From Symbiopectobacterium sp051710525 (GTDB lineage Bacteria > Pseudomonadota > Gammaproteobacteria > Enterobacterales > Enterobacteriaceae), in assembly GCA_051710525.1 (NCBI GenBank), contig JBPESR010000010.1:38076-102075 (forward strand): a stretch of 64,000 nucleotides of DNA. The letters are read 5' to 3'. Shown in pieces: positions 1-9,668 of this stretch. Position 1 is the first letter of the stretch. Each line of letters opens with the position of its first letter. The notes under the pieces are model-generated. The model had not been told where the DNA came from. It saw nothing but the letters and a program-made list of their open reading frames with translations, and made no database searches. A program made the translations under genes and the position numbers.

Positions 1-47
1 GATTAACAAACTATATACTGCCGTAACAAGTAGGTTCAGGAGTCATG

Positions 48-124
48 TTTAGATGGCAACGATCAATTTAGATGGCAACGATATTTAGATGGCAACGATC
101 AAACGATATTTAGATGGCAACGAT
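48..124 (+). repeat. Four-copy duplication of the purR start
   Basis: Four copies of a 16-bp unit (TTTAGATGGCAACGAT) lie at 48-63, 67-82, 84-99 and 109-124. Each contains the ATG GCA ACG start of purR. The only plausible ribosome binding site (CAGGAG near 38-43) precedes the first copy, whose frame stops after 11 codons; the copy that is in frame with purR (ATG at 114) has no Shine-Dalgarno sequence. The amplification therefore separated the start codon from its ribosome binding site. Confidence 0.9.
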
Positions 125-498
125 CAAAGATGTGGCAAAGCGTGCTGGCATTTCAACAACAACCGTCTCTCACGTCATCAACAAAACACGTTTCGTCGCC
201 GACGAGACCAAAACGGACGAGAGGGAAGCTGTCAAAGAATTACACTACTTCCCAAGCGCAGTGGCTCGGAGCTTAAAGGTAAACCACACCAAATCCATCG
301 GGCTGCTCTCTACCTCGAGCGAAGCATCCTACTTTGCGGAAATTATCGAAGCGGTTGAAAACCGTTTTTATGCAAAAGGCTACACCCTGATTCTGTGTAA
401 CTCGCATAATAACCTGGAAAAACAGCGGGCCTATCTTTCCATGCTAGCGCAAAAACGGTTCGCTGGTCTGTTGGTAATGTGTGCGGAATATCCGCCTG

Positions 499-548
499 AA
501 CTGCTGAGCATGTTGGCTGATTAAACTGCTGAGCATGTTGGCTGATTA
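499..548 (+). repeat. 25-bp perfect tandem duplication in purR
   Basis: Copies at 499-523 and 524-548 are identical. The length is not a multiple of three and the junction makes a TAA stop, so this event alone disrupts purR. Confidence 0.95.
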
Positions 549-612
549 CCGTAGCATTCCCATAGTGGTGATGGACTGGGGTCAGGCACACAGCGATTTC
601 ACTGACACCATC

Positions 613-652
613 ATTGATAATGCCTTTGAAGGATTGATAATGCCTTTGAAGG
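613..652 (+). repeat. 20-bp perfect tandem duplication in purR
   Basis: Copies at 613-632 and 633-652 are identical. It shifts the frame of the effector-binding domain of purR. Confidence 0.95.
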
Positions 653-1190
653 GGGATATCTAGCAGGGCGTTACCTGATTGAATGCGGCCACCGCGACAT
701 CGGTTCCATTCCAGGTATTCAGGAACGCAACACAGGCAGCGGGCGTTATCTGGGGTTTCTCGAAACCTTGCAGGAAGCGGATATCACCGTTCGTGATGAG
801 TGGATTATTCAGGGCGATTTCGAGCCGGAATCGGGTTACAAAGCCATGCACCAGATTTTGGCACAGAAACAGCGCCCGACCGCTATTTTCTGCGGCAGTG
901 ACATCATGACCATGGGCGCCATCTGCGCGGCGGATGAGCTCGGACTACGCGTACCGCAAGATATTTCCATGATTGGCTACGATAATGTTCGCCATGCACG
1001 TTATTTCACGCCAGCCTTAACCACGATCCACCAGCCAAAAGAGCGTTTGGGCCAATCGGCTTTTACCATGCTGCTCGATCGCATCACCAGTAAGCGCGAA
1101 GACGAGCAGATGATTGAAGTTCACCCAACGCTTATCGAGCGTCGTTCAGTGGGTTACGGCCCTTTCCACGACTACCGCGTTGATGTTTAA

Positions 1191-1622
1191 GACGATTTTC
1201 TTATAGCACCTTGATTTGTAAATTCTTTATTGCTGTATCAATCAATTTTGATTTGTCCTCTGATTGAAGCAATCATACACTGTTTTTCATTCGGACAATA
1301 TCCCTACACTTATCCTTTCATCCTTATTATAACGAGCGCAGCACTGCGTATCAGGATATGTGCTCCTACGTGTTATCACGTACCGGCGTTGACACTTCAT
1401 TCCCTCTGGGTATCCAGAGAGTAGACGATGTATGTTATGCCCGCTGCCGCTGTGCAACGGGCAAGCATAAACGGCTGCGCGCGAATGCAACCGCTTACTA
1501 TTTGAACAACGGGTAACCTGCCCGTGATTCGAACACGCTGCGCGCAAACCGCAGCGTTCGGGGTGATAAGAGACTGTCTATACTGTTCCTTACAGTACTG
1601 TATGGCAAGGTTGGGAGAAGTT
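1191..1622. other. Gene-free spacer between purR and cfa
   Basis: No supported gene in these 430 bases. Open frames here are short and resemble nothing I recognise. In E. coli punR and punC lie between these genes; I see no trace of them. The last part presumably holds the cfa promoter. Confidence 0.5.
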
Positions 1623-2608
1623 ATGAGTTCATCATATGTAGAGGAACTGGCAGAACATAACACGTCCTGGTTCCGGATCGTACACGCGTTATTGGCTATC
1701 GCCGATATCAAAATCAATGGCTCACTCCCATTTGATATTCGGGTACGTAACCCTGATTTCTACAAGCGCGTTCTGCGTGAAGGCTCCTGTGGGCTCGGGG
1801 AAAGCTATATGGACGGTTGGTGGGAGTGCGATCGTTTAGACTGTTTTTTCGGCGTATTCTACGCTCATGGCTTGAGAAAAAGGCCCCCTATTGAGAAAAA
1901 GGCCCCCTATCATCTTAAAGGCATATTGCACATTGTCGCCGCGTACTTGATTAACCTGCAATCCCGCAACCGAGCCTGGATCGTCGGCGAGTAGCATTAC
2001 GGTTTGGGCAACGATCTGTTTAGCCTAATGCTCGACACGCATATGCAATATTCCTGTGGCTACAACTGGTTCAGGTGCACTGTAGCGATCTCAACGTCAC
2101 CATTGAATTGCAGAATTATCGCGACCTTAACCGACATTTCGATCGCATCGTGTCTGTCAGCATGTTTGAGCACGTTGGACCGAAAAATTCCGATACGTAC
2201 TTTTGCATCGTCAGCAAAAATCTCCAACCCGACGGATTGTTTCCGTTGCATACCACCATTGGGGCAAATAAAACCGATTCGCAGGTTGACCCCTGGATTA
2301 ACAAATATATCTTTCCCAACGACTGCTTGCCCTCCGTGTGACACATTGCAGCACGCAGTGAACCTTATCTGGTGATGGAGGATTGGCACAATTTGGGGGC
2401 CGATTACGATAAGACCTTGATGGCCTGGCACGATCGCTTTGCCGCCAGTTGGCCACAGTTAACGGACCGTTATTCGCCGCGTTTTAACCGTATGTTCCGT
2501 TACTACCTGAATGCCTGCGCCGGGGCGTTTCGCGCGCGGAATATTCAACTATGGCAGGTGTTGTTTAGTCCCCAAGGGATTGAAGGCGGCGTGCGTGTAG
2601 CGCACTGA
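1623..2608 (+). pseudogene. cfa: Cyclopropane fatty acid synthase, broken
   Basis: Remnant of the S-adenosylmethionine-dependent enzyme that converts unsaturated acyl chains of membrane phospholipids to cyclopropane chains. The N-terminus (MSSSYVEELAEHNTSW, then LGESYMDGWWECDRLD) and C-terminus (RYYLNACAGAFRARNIQLWQ) match the family. A 19-bp tandem duplication at 1872-1909 shifts the frame, a TAG at 1992 follows AWIVGE, and about 50 codons are missing after MQYSCGYNW near 2065. That deletion removes the glycine-rich AdoMet-binding motif (VLDIGCGWG in E. coli), so the product could not be catalytic. A TGA at 2339 interrupts CLPSV. It is convergent with ribE, as in related bacteria. Confidence 0.93.
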
Positions 2609-2620
2609 TTTCAGTCAGTC

Positions 2621-2660
2621 AGCTTAACGCCGTACACCCTTGGCTGTACGGCGTTAAGCT
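2621..2660. terminator. Bidirectional hairpin between cfa and ribE
   Basis: A 15-bp perfect stem (2621-2635 with 2646-2660) encloses a 10-nt loop. It lies between two convergent genes, 12 bases after cfa and 22 bases before the ribE stop, with a short T-rich run (CCTTTT) after it on the plus strand. Confidence 0.75.
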
Positions 2661-2681
2661 ATCGCCTTTTCAACTCAGGCT

Positions 2682-3332
2682 TCAGGCACTCTGCGCAGCA
2701 TTTGCCGTTGCAGCCTTTTGTGCCTGACGCTGTGCCAACACACGTTCAATCGTGTCGATCACAGCCTGAGTTTGCGAATCGATTTCGATATTGATCCGGT
2801 TCCCCAATCGCTTCTGACGGAGCGTGGTGCATTGCAGCGTTTCGGGAATCAAATGCACGCAGAAACAGCTGCGAGTCACTTCACCCACCGTGAGACTGAT
2901 GCCATCAATTCCGATAAAACCTTTGTGCAGCACATATTTCATCTTCGATTCATCGGAGAGTCGGAACCAAATCTGGTGGTTGTTTTCCGAGGTAAGAATT
3001 TTAACCACTTCGGCCGTGCACATAATGTGCCCAGACATAATATGTCCGCCAATCTCATCGCCGTATTTTGCGGCACGCTCAATATTCACCAGATCGCCCG
3101 GCGTGATATCGCCCAGGTTGGTCAGACGCAGCGTCTCTTTCATTAAATCAAAACTGACCCGATCGCCATCAATTGCTGTCACCGTCAGACAGCAGCCGTT
3201 ATTGGCAATCGAGGCACCCGTCACTAGGCCGGTCAGTAATTTGGGAGGAAGTTTTACCACATGAGTGCGGAAGTTCGTTTTTTCATCGATGGACACCACC
3301 GGAGCGATGCCTTGAACAATACCGGTAAACAT
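2682..3332 (-). CDS. ribE: Riboflavin synthase, alpha chain
   Basis: Catalyses dismutation of two 6,7-dimethyl-8-ribityllumazine molecules to riboflavin, the last step of vitamin B2 synthesis; it is cytosolic. The 216-aa frame begins MFTGIVQGIAPVVSI, the typical N-terminus, and shows the two-fold repeated lumazine-binding barrels (GCCLTV in the first half near residue 45, GISLTV in the second near 145). The length is close to the E. coli protein (213 aa). No internal duplication or frameshift is seen although both neighbours on the cfa side are decayed, so it is under selection. The gene is called ribC in older E. coli literature. Confidence 0.96.
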   Translation of the reverse strand: MFTGIVQGIAPVVSIDEKTNFRTHVVKLPPKLLTGLVTGASIANNGCCLTVTAIDGDRVSFDLMKETLRLTNLGDITPGDLVNIERAAKYGDEIGGHIMSGHIMCTAEVVKILTSENNHQIWFRLSDESKMKYVLHKGFIGIDGISLTVGEVTRSCFCVHLIPETLQCTTLRQKRLGNRINIEIDSQTQAVIDTIERVLAQRQAQKAATANAAQSA

Positions 3333-3532
3333 ACGCTCGCCTCATAATAAATCAGTGAAATAACTGAATGCTACTGTGCCAATCTCTCCCCCTACGCTGC
3401 CGTGGCACGCCGCGAGGGAATAGAGAATAAAGGCTGACAAATCATTTTGCAGTTTGCCTTATAACAACTGGAATACCAAACGTATTCCTGCCTTTGTCGC
3501 CTAACAAATCCGATAAGGCAACAGAACCTCTC

Positions 3533-3576
3533 CATTGACCCAATATCTTACGAACATTGACCCAATATCTTACGAA
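3533..3576 (+). repeat. 22-bp tandem duplication in the mdtK upstream spacer
   Basis: Identical copies at 3533-3554 and 3555-3576 lie in the 490-bp spacer between the divergent ribE and mdtK genes. The spacer must hold both promoters; I see no other feature in it. Confidence 0.93.
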
Positions 3577-3823
3577 GAAGTTGGTTTACTTATGCCAAGT
3601 CGCTACACTAAAATGGCATTTTGTTATCGATTGATTTTCCATCTCAGATGGATGGCTTCAAAAACTATTCGTGCTCGTTATCTCGCTTGCGGTTGTTTAC
3701 TTTCATTCATCCCAACCCCCTACTGGAAAAGCAATGCGCCACCTAGCCGTGCTTCCGTATAACAGAAAGCGAGGCGGTATCAACGTCAGTTTTTCGTTTT
3801 AACAATTCAAGGAAGGTGTTTGC

Positions 3824-5191
3824 GTGCAGAAATATTTGTCAGAGGCGTGGAGCCTGTTAACGCTCGCGGTTCCTGTCATTATTGCGCAGGTTTCCCAAAC
3901 GTCCATGGGTGTCGTTGACACCATTATTGCGGGGGCCTATAGCGCCACCGATATGGCGGCGGTTGCAGTCGGTACTTCTGTGTGGTTACCGATTATCCTA
4001 CTTGGACATGGTTTATTAATGGCGCTCACGCCAGTGGTAGCACAACTCAACGGTTCTGGCCGACGCCCGCGCATCGCCCATCAGGTTCAGCAGGCGTTTA
4101 TTTTGGCCGCGATCGTTGCGGTTATCACCATGATAGTGCTGTATAACAGCAAACACGTTATTGCCTTGATGCATACCGACTCACCGGAGCTGGCGAATGT
4201 TGCCATCGGCTATCTGCACGTAATGCTGCTGGGAGTGCCGGGCTATCTGTTCTATCAGGTGCTGCGCTGCCAGTGTGAGGGGCTATCCAAAACCAAGCCG
4301 GGCATGGTGATTGGCTTTATTGGCGTGCTGATCAATATCCCGCTGAACTACATCTTTATCTACGGCAAATTTGGCATGCCTGAACTGGGCGGTGTGGGTT
4401 GCAGCGTCGCGACAGCCTCTACCTATTGGATCATGATGCTGATGATGGCGTTCTACAGTACGCACGCACGCTGGCTGCGCGATATCAAGTGGCAGCGCTG
4501 GCAAATTGATTTCTCCGCCATGCGGCGTCTGTTTTCGCTTGGTTTGCCCATTGCGCTCGCCCTGCTGTTCGAAGTATCGCTGTTTGCCATCGTCGCCCTG
4601 CTGATCCTGCCGCTCGGCGTGATTGACGTTGCCGGGCATCAGATAGCACTAAATTTCAGTTCTCTGATGTTCGTGCTGCCGTTATCTATTGGCATTGCCT
4701 CGACGATCCGCGTTGGCCAGCGGCTGGGGGAAGGCTCCGTGGAAGATGCGCGTGTCGCGGCCTACGCCGGCATCGCGACCGGCGTGATGCTGGCCTGTTG
4801 TACCGCAATTTTCACCGCGTTGCTGCGTGAACAGATCGCCTTATTGTATAACAAGAATCCCGAAGTGGTCGCTATGGCAGCGCAGTTGATGCTTCTGGCC
4901 GCGATTTATCAGATCTCAGACGCGGTGCAGGCTATCGGCAACGGCGTATTGCGTGGCTATAAAGACACTCGTTCCATTTTCTACATCACGTTCGCATCCT
5001 ACTGGCTACTCGGTTTACCCAGCGGTTATCTGCTGGCAATGACCGATTATTGGGTACCGCGCATGGGTCCTGCCGGTTTCTGGTGTGGCTTTATCATCGG
5101 ACTCACTGCTGCCGCGATTATGATGGTGCTACGTATCCGTTATCTGCAGCGCCAACCGCCCGACGATATTCTGGCGCGCGCGGCGCGCTAG
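3824..5191 (+). CDS. mdtK: Multidrug efflux pump MdtK (MATE family)
   Basis: Inner-membrane cation-coupled efflux transporter of the MATE family, exporting cationic drugs and dyes. The 455-aa protein has about twelve hydrophobic segments in two bundles and the family landmarks MGVVDTIIAG, LNGSGR, GGVGC and GHQIALNFSSLMFVLP. Length matches E. coli MdtK (457 aa). The start is GTG at 3824, chosen because AAGGAAGG lies 8 bases upstream and the alignment begins MQKYLSEAW. It is divergent from ribE and followed by a tRNA-Val gene, as in E. coli. The frame is intact. Confidence 0.95.
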   Translation: MQKYLSEAWSLLTLAVPVIIAQVSQTSMGVVDTIIAGAYSATDMAAVAVGTSVWLPIILLGHGLLMALTPVVAQLNGSGRRPRIAHQVQQAFILAAIVAVITMIVLYNSKHVIALMHTDSPELANVAIGYLHVMLLGVPGYLFYQVLRCQCEGLSKTKPGMVIGFIGVLINIPLNYIFIYGKFGMPELGGVGCSVATASTYWIMMLMMAFYSTHARWLRDIKWQRWQIDFSAMRRLFSLGLPIALALLFEVSLFAIVALLILPLGVIDVAGHQIALNFSSLMFVLPLSIGIASTIRVGQRLGEGSVEDARVAAYAGIATGVMLACCTAIFTALLREQIALLYNKNPEVVAMAAQLMLLAAIYQISDAVQAIGNGVLRGYKDTRSIFYITFASYWLLGLPSGYLLAMTDYWVPRMGPAGFWCGFIIGLTAAAIMMVLRIRYLQRQPPDDILARAAR

Positions 5192-5399
5192 CCCTGATAT
5201 CACCCAACGCAAGGGGCAGCACGCCACCGGCATTGGGTGAAAAAAAAACGCAAAGTGAACACCAGCGCAGCAGGCGTGCGGTTCAACCGCATAAATGTTG
5301 CATTTGCGTCTTGCCAGCACCACGTTCACTCGCTACTATTCGCCCCAGCACGGCAGCACAGGGCATTGCCCACTGCTTTAGTTACCAGCCTCACAAAAT
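5192..5399. other. Spacer between mdtK and tRNA-Val
   Basis: No gene is seen. An imperfect inverted repeat (CACCCAA ... TTGGGTG, about 5209-5240) is followed by nine A residues; this orientation does not give a plus-strand terminator. The tRNA promoter presumably lies in the last 60 bases. Confidence 0.45.
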
Positions 5400-5476
5400 G
5401 CGTTCTTAGCTCAGTTGGTTAGAGCACCACCTTGACATGGTGGGGGTCGATGGTTCGAGTCCATTAGAACGCACCA
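5400..5476 (+). tRNA. tRNA-Val, anticodon GAC
   Basis: A 77-nt cloverleaf with the 3' CCA encoded. The acceptor stem GCGTTCT pairs with AGAACGC, the anticodon loop is TTGACAT (anticodon GAC), and the T arm GATGG-TTCGAGT-CCATT closes with one G-T pair. It corresponds to valV/valW of E. coli, which also lie next to mdtK; only one copy is present here. Confidence 0.95.
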
Positions 5477-5494
5477 TTTCTTGTTCCTCAGTGT

Positions 5495-5540
5495 TCTCTT
5501 TATCACTCTGTTTCCAATCTCTTTATCACTCTGTTTCCAA
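5495..5540 (+). repeat. 23-bp tandem duplication after tRNA-Val
   Basis: Identical copies at 5495-5517 and 5518-5540, immediately downstream of the tRNA gene in noncoding sequence. Confidence 0.93.
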
Positions 5541-5660
5541 TCTCCTGAAGCCCGTCTTTGGCAAAAACATAAACCAAAGAGGTCGTCTGCGTAGGGATTG
5601 TGCTTTACACTGTGCGCTGCAAAAATAAGGTGATAAGCGATTAAGTAGGCGGTAATGGCG

Positions 5661-6208
5661 ATGAACGGAACGATCACAACCTGGTTTAAAGATAAAGGTT
5701 TTGGATTTATCAAAGATGAAAACGGCAATAATCGTTATTTTCATGTGATTAAGGTCACCAATCAGGATCTGCTAAAAAAGGCGCGACTGTCAGTTTCGAA
5801 CCCACCACCAATAACAAGGGTCTGTCGGCTTATGCTGTGAAAGTTGAATCGGAAAGCAAATACATTTATATCGTAGGCGAGCGCATCAATATCGTAGGCG
5901 AGCGCATCAAGCTTACCGCCATTAAATCCTTTCTGGTATTCAGCGAAGAAGTGTCGGCCAATGCCCGCATTGATAAAGAAAATACGGTGCTTTCTGTGGG
6001 CGCGCTAATGGGAAATATCAGGCCGAAATCAACCGCTAAATCCAGTGAAGTTCGTTCGATGAAAAAATTGGCGATCACCACCTTCCAGGGTTTGACGTTA
6101 ATTTTCACAGAAGATGAAATAGACATTGAGGCCACGGTGAAACTGCTCAAGGGAAGCCATTATTTCGCTGCCGTATTCATTTCGCTGCCGTATTCATTGC
6201 GCCCCTGA
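5661..6208 (+). pseudogene. Cold-shock-domain protein, frameshifted
   Basis: The N-terminus has the cold-shock nucleic-acid-binding motif (WFKDKGFGFIKDE with NNRYFHV), about 50 residues. One indel near 5782 breaks the frame: reading ATV-SFEPTTNNKG continues the protein in the next frame. The downstream part (EVRSMKKLAITTFQG, TLIFTEDEIDIEATV) is a conserved C-terminal region of longer Enterobacterales members. A 21-bp duplication at 5869-5910 is in frame (IVGERIN repeated), and a 17-bp one at 6162-6195 shifts the frame near the C-terminus. I do not assign a gene symbol. Start ATG at 5661 is preferred over 5655 because AGGCGG lies upstream. Confidence 0.75.
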
Positions 6209-6315
6209 TGGTGTCCTCCAAATTCAAACGCCGTAGCGATCGGGCTTTGCGCCCGGTTACAGCCTCGGCGATTACAGGTATAATCCTACAAATTTTCTAC
6301 GGTTTCGAAACGACG

Positions 6316-6834
6316 ATGACAAAACTCACCTTACAAGAACAGATGCTGAAAGCGGGATTAGTAATCCAGCAAAATAAATGGCCAAAGTTGAAAGAACGGC
6401 CAAAAAGTCACGCGTTCAGGCGCGTGAATCCAGAGCCGCGGTAAGGAAAATAAAAAAAATCAGCTTGAACGTGATAAACAGCTCAGCGAACAACAAAAAC
6501 AGGCGGGGTTATCTAAAGAGTATAAAGCGCAGCTGAAGCAACTGATTAAAATGAACAAAATCGACATGGCAAAAGGTGATATTGGTTTCGCAAAAGGTGA
6601 TATTGGTTTCAACTTCACGGATAACAATGTAATCAAAAAGTTGGTTGTAGATAAGCTGACGCAAACTCAGCTGATTAATGGCCCTCTCGCCATCGCGCGG
6701 CTGGTTATTGATAACAAGCGAGAGAGCCAATACGCAATTATCCCGGCGAGCGTGGCCGCAAAAATTGCGCAGCGCTACGCCGACTTTCGCAGCGCTACGC
6801 CGACTTTAAAGTGCCCGATGATTTTATGTGGTAA
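6316..6834 (+). pseudogene. yaiL: DUF2058 protein YaiL, broken
   Basis: Matches the DUF2058 family, a small basic and coiled-coil-rich protein of unknown function (nucleoprotein/polynucleotide-associated). Recognisable parts are MTKLTLQEQMLKAGLV at the start, DIGFNFTDNNVIKKLVVDKL and YAIIPASVAAKIAQR, and PDDFMW at the end. It is broken by an indel after about codon 20, by an in-frame 21-bp duplication at 6569-6610 (KGDIGF repeated), and by a 20-bp duplication at 6768-6807 combined with loss of the acidic linker before YADFKVP. The next 160 bases to the IS1 copy hold no recognised gene. Confidence 0.85.
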
Positions 6835-6995
6835 CTGACGCAGTAGATTTTTGTGGCTTTATTGTTGCATTTCACCACCTGACCAGACAATGTTGGTGGT
6901 ACTGACAAACACCTTACCCCGTGGGGACGATCTATGAACTATGATATTTATGAACTATGATATAATATAGTGGATGAGTATTCTACGGAAGGATT

Positions 6996-7825
6996 GATTA
7001 AGTATTCAATGAGTTGATTACAGTGTAAACTCTCCGGTTTTGGATGTGGAGATACAGTGGCTAACGTTGATGTAAGATGCCAGTTTTGTGAACAGACAGC
7101 CTCTGTAAAAAAACATGGTTATGGCAAAAGTACCCATCAGCGTTACCGTTGACAGTCGTTACCGTTGTCAGTCATATAAACGCACCTTCCAGCTCGATTA
7201 TTCCTATCGAGCCTGCCAACATTATTCCTATCGAGCCTGCCAACCGGGAATGACAGACTAAGTCATTGACTTGGCAATAAATAATGCGGGTATTCGTAAC
7301 ACTGCTCGGGCGTTACATATTAGTATCAATGCTGTCGTGCGTACTTTAAAAAACGCTCGCCGCGGAATGTAACAACGCTGCCACTGGATAACCTGCAAAT
7401 TCAACTGATTTGCGAAGTGGATGAGATGTGGTTATTTGTTGACAACAAAAAAAAACGGCAGCGCTGGCGGCGGTATCATGGGAGCCGCGTTTGAAGCGGA
7501 TTATCGCTCATGCATTTGGCTCTCTAAGCAAGAAAACGCGGCGTAAGTTGCTAAAACTGTTCTCGAGGTTCAGAGTGGCATTTTGGTGCACTGATGGCTA
7601 CAGGGTTTACAACGACGCACTTCCAAAAGCAAAACACATTGTTGGCAAACTGTATACACAGCGTATTGAGCGTGAAAATCTGACGCTGCGCAACCGATTG
7701 AAACGCCTCAATCGTAAGACGTTGGGGGATTCAAAATCATCGGAAATGCACGATAGGCTCATCGGCACTTACATCGAATGCGAGTATTACGTTTGATGCT
7801 GTATCAACTTATTGAATACACGACC
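6996..7825 (+). mobile_element. IS1-family element, copy A (decayed)
   Basis: About 830 bp. The right end reads inward GGTCGTGTATTCAATAAGTT; the left end is a degraded form of GGTCAAGTATTCAATGAGTT, the terminus seen in the other copies. It carries insA (GTG start near 7060, zinc-finger-like CxxC of MANVDVRCQFCEQ) broken by a 16-bp duplication at 7141-7172 and another at about 7198-7242, and an insB-like frame with the DDE-domain signature (WCTDGYRVYND, RNRLKRLNRKT). It shares several diagnostic variants and the 16-bp duplication with inverted copy B, and abuts the 5' half of yhaK. Confidence 0.92.
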
Positions 7826-8076
7826 CGATATTTCGCTGCACCTTGCAGCAGAATATTTAAAATATCGACCTGCGGGTAGGTGCGTGGCTAAAACGCCGAG
7901 CCTGGCTTAAGGGCTTCCTGATTCAATACGCGCAGTGAGGCAAAGCCTAACAGCTCAGGATAGAAATAATGGCCGAAGGAGAAGGTGTAGCGTGCTTGCA
8001 GCCAGCCGTAGTCAGCTTGACCGCACTATTCCGCTGTTCTGCATATGATCTATTCCGCTGTTCTGCATATGATCAT
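7826..8076 (-). pseudogene. yhaK: YhaK (pirin-like), 5' half, split by IS1
   Basis: N-terminal part of the pirin/cupin-fold protein YhaK. It reads CGQADYGWLQARYTFSFGHY then PELLGFASLRVLNQE and PRTYPQVDILNILLQG, and runs directly into the right end of IS1 copy A. Codon 9 is TAG where E. coli has glutamine, a second TAG follows GSAF, and a 24-bp duplication at 8026-8073 lies just after the start. The remaining half is at 12731-13211 on the other strand, next to IS1 copy B. The bases at the IS junctions (AAATATCG here, GAATATCG there) look like the 8-bp target duplication of the original insertion. It is divergent from yhaJ, as in E. coli. Confidence 0.9.
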
Positions 8077-8187
8077 GGTTCTGCACCTCAAAAATCACAC
8101 TAAACAAAAAATAGTAATTGTGTGGACGTTGGATTGTTAGCTAGTTAATCTGGTATGTATATTCAAAATTCCTGAATAAGTGAATAA

Positions 8188-9181
8188 ATGGCAAAAGAAC
8201 GGGCATTAACGCTAGAAGCGTTGCGAGTGATGGATGCCATCGATCGCCGTGGCAGCTTTGCGGCGGCGGCTGATGAGTTGGGGCGCGTGCCATTGGCGCT
8301 GAGCTATACCATGAAAAGCTGGAAGAAGAGCTCGACATCGTGCTTTTTGATCGCTCAGGTCACCGCACTAAATTTACCAACGTGGGGCGTATGTTGCTCG
8401 AACGGGGGAAGAACCCTGCTTGAAGCCGCCGATAAACTGACCACCGATGCGGAAGCGCTGGCGCGCGGCTGGGAAACCCATATCACTATCGTCGTTGAAG
8501 CGCTGCTCCCTACTGAAAAACTGTTTCCCTTGCTGGATAAGCTGGCGCTAAAGGCCAATACCCAGGTGTCATTGCTGACCGAGTGCTGTACGGTGCCTGG
8601 GAGCGTTTAGAGCAGGGGCGGGCCGACATCGTGATTGCCCCTGATATTCACTTTCGCGCCTCTTCCGAAGTGAATACGAGCAAGCTATACACCATGAGCA
8701 ACGTTTATGTCGCTCAGCCCGGATCACCCTATTCATCAGGAACCTGAGTCGCTGTCGGATGTGACGCGCATTAAATATCGCGGGATTGCCGTGGCGGATA
8801 CCGCGCGTGAACGCCCGGTATTGACCGTGCAACTGTTGGATCGGTATTGACCGTGCAACTGTTGGATAAGTAGCAGCGTTTAACGGTGAGTTCTATTGAT
8901 GATAAACGCCGCGCTCTGTTGGCGGGATTGGGCGTTGCCACCATGCCTTATCCCATGATCGCCAGGGATATTGATCCCATGATCGCCAGGGATATTGCCG
9001 AAGGGTGCTTGCGGGTTGTCAGTCCGGACTACTCTATGAAGAGCCAGATTATCATGGAAGAGCCAGATTATCATGGCCTGGCGGGAAAAGCCAGATTATC
9101 ATGGCCTGGCGTTGTGACAGCATGGGCGAGGCAAAATCCTGGTTCTTGCGCGAATTGCCCAAAGCGCTGAACCAGGTTTGA
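8188..9181 (+). pseudogene. yhaJ: LysR-family regulator YhaJ, broken
   Basis: The N-terminal winged helix-turn-helix is well kept (RGSFAAAADELGRVPLALSYT). The frame is lost near 8310 and again in the substrate-binding domain, where pieces in three frames align to YhaJ (LLEAADKLTTDAEALARGWE, then RADIVIAPDIHF, KYRGIAVADTARERPVLTV, ALLAGLGVATMPYPM). A 26-bp duplication at 8816-8867 and an in-frame 24-bp duplication at 8951-8998 are present, and a complex set of three overlapping copies of an AGCCAGATTATCATGG unit lies at about 9045-9105. In E. coli the gene sits between yqjG and yhaK with this same divergent orientation. Confidence 0.92.
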
Positions 9182-9242
9182 TGTGATGCTCGCGACTATC
9201 TTTTATTGATGACTATCTTTTATTGATTAATCCGCCCGCTGA

Positions 9243-9659
9243 TTAAACTTGTCGCGCCTTGTCGCGCCCGTGCGGTGCGCTCAGGTAGTTTTCTGGCCAG
9301 ATGGAAATAATGCCGTGCGGATTGATTGTACCGTGGCTGCGGTAGTAGTGATGGCGGATATGAGAGATATTCACGGTATCTGCAATACCAGGGATTTGGT
9401 AAATATCGTGCAGGAAACCGAACAGATTCGGGTAGTCGGCCAGCCGACGCTTGTTAAACTTGAAATGGATATGATAAACCGGATCGAAACGCAGTAACGT
9501 GGTCCACAGACGAATATCCGCTTCAGTCAATGTGTTGCCTGTTAGGTAGCGCTGCTGCGCCAGACGGACTTCCAGCGAATCCAATGCCTCGAATACGCCA
9601 TTGACCGCCTCATCAACTGCGCCGCTGGTGCGAGAGGTTATGCCTGGTGTCGTCATCAA
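9243..9659 (-). pseudogene. yqjG: Glutathionyl-hydroquinone reductase YqjG, C-terminal part
   Basis: The 138-codon frame equals the C-terminal helical domain of the Xi-class glutathione transferase YqjG (YLTGNTLTEADIRLWTTLLR, FDPVYHIHFKFNKRR, HYYRSHGTINPHGIISI). The N-terminal thioredoxin domain with the catalytic cysteine (about 180 residues) is missing: the frame begins only 9 bases after the yqjF stop. Deletion of the catalytic half makes it nonfunctional although what remains is open. Confidence 0.88.
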
Positions 9660-9668
9660 ACTACGGTG

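Larger units (their letters stand above)
114..1190 (+). pseudogene. purR: Purine repressor PurR, broken
   Basis: Encodes the LacI-family repressor of purine nucleotide synthesis, which binds DNA with hypoxanthine or guanine as corepressor. The N-terminal helix-turn-helix (MATIKDVAKRAGISTTTVSH) and hinge are clear, and the C-terminal effector domain resumes from about 768 to the end (GDFEPESGYKAMHQ, TPALTTIHQPKERLG). The frame is broken by a 25-bp tandem duplication at 499-548, which creates an in-frame TAA at 522, and by a 20-bp duplication at 613-652. The start is also displaced from its ribosome binding site by the repeat at 48-124. The gene next to it is cfa; the punR/punC genes that lie between them in E. 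coli are absent. Loss would derepress purine synthesis (inference). Confidence 0.93.

Noticed and set aside
5209..5246. mdtK terminator
   Set aside because: The inverted repeat is followed by A rather than T residues on the coding strand.
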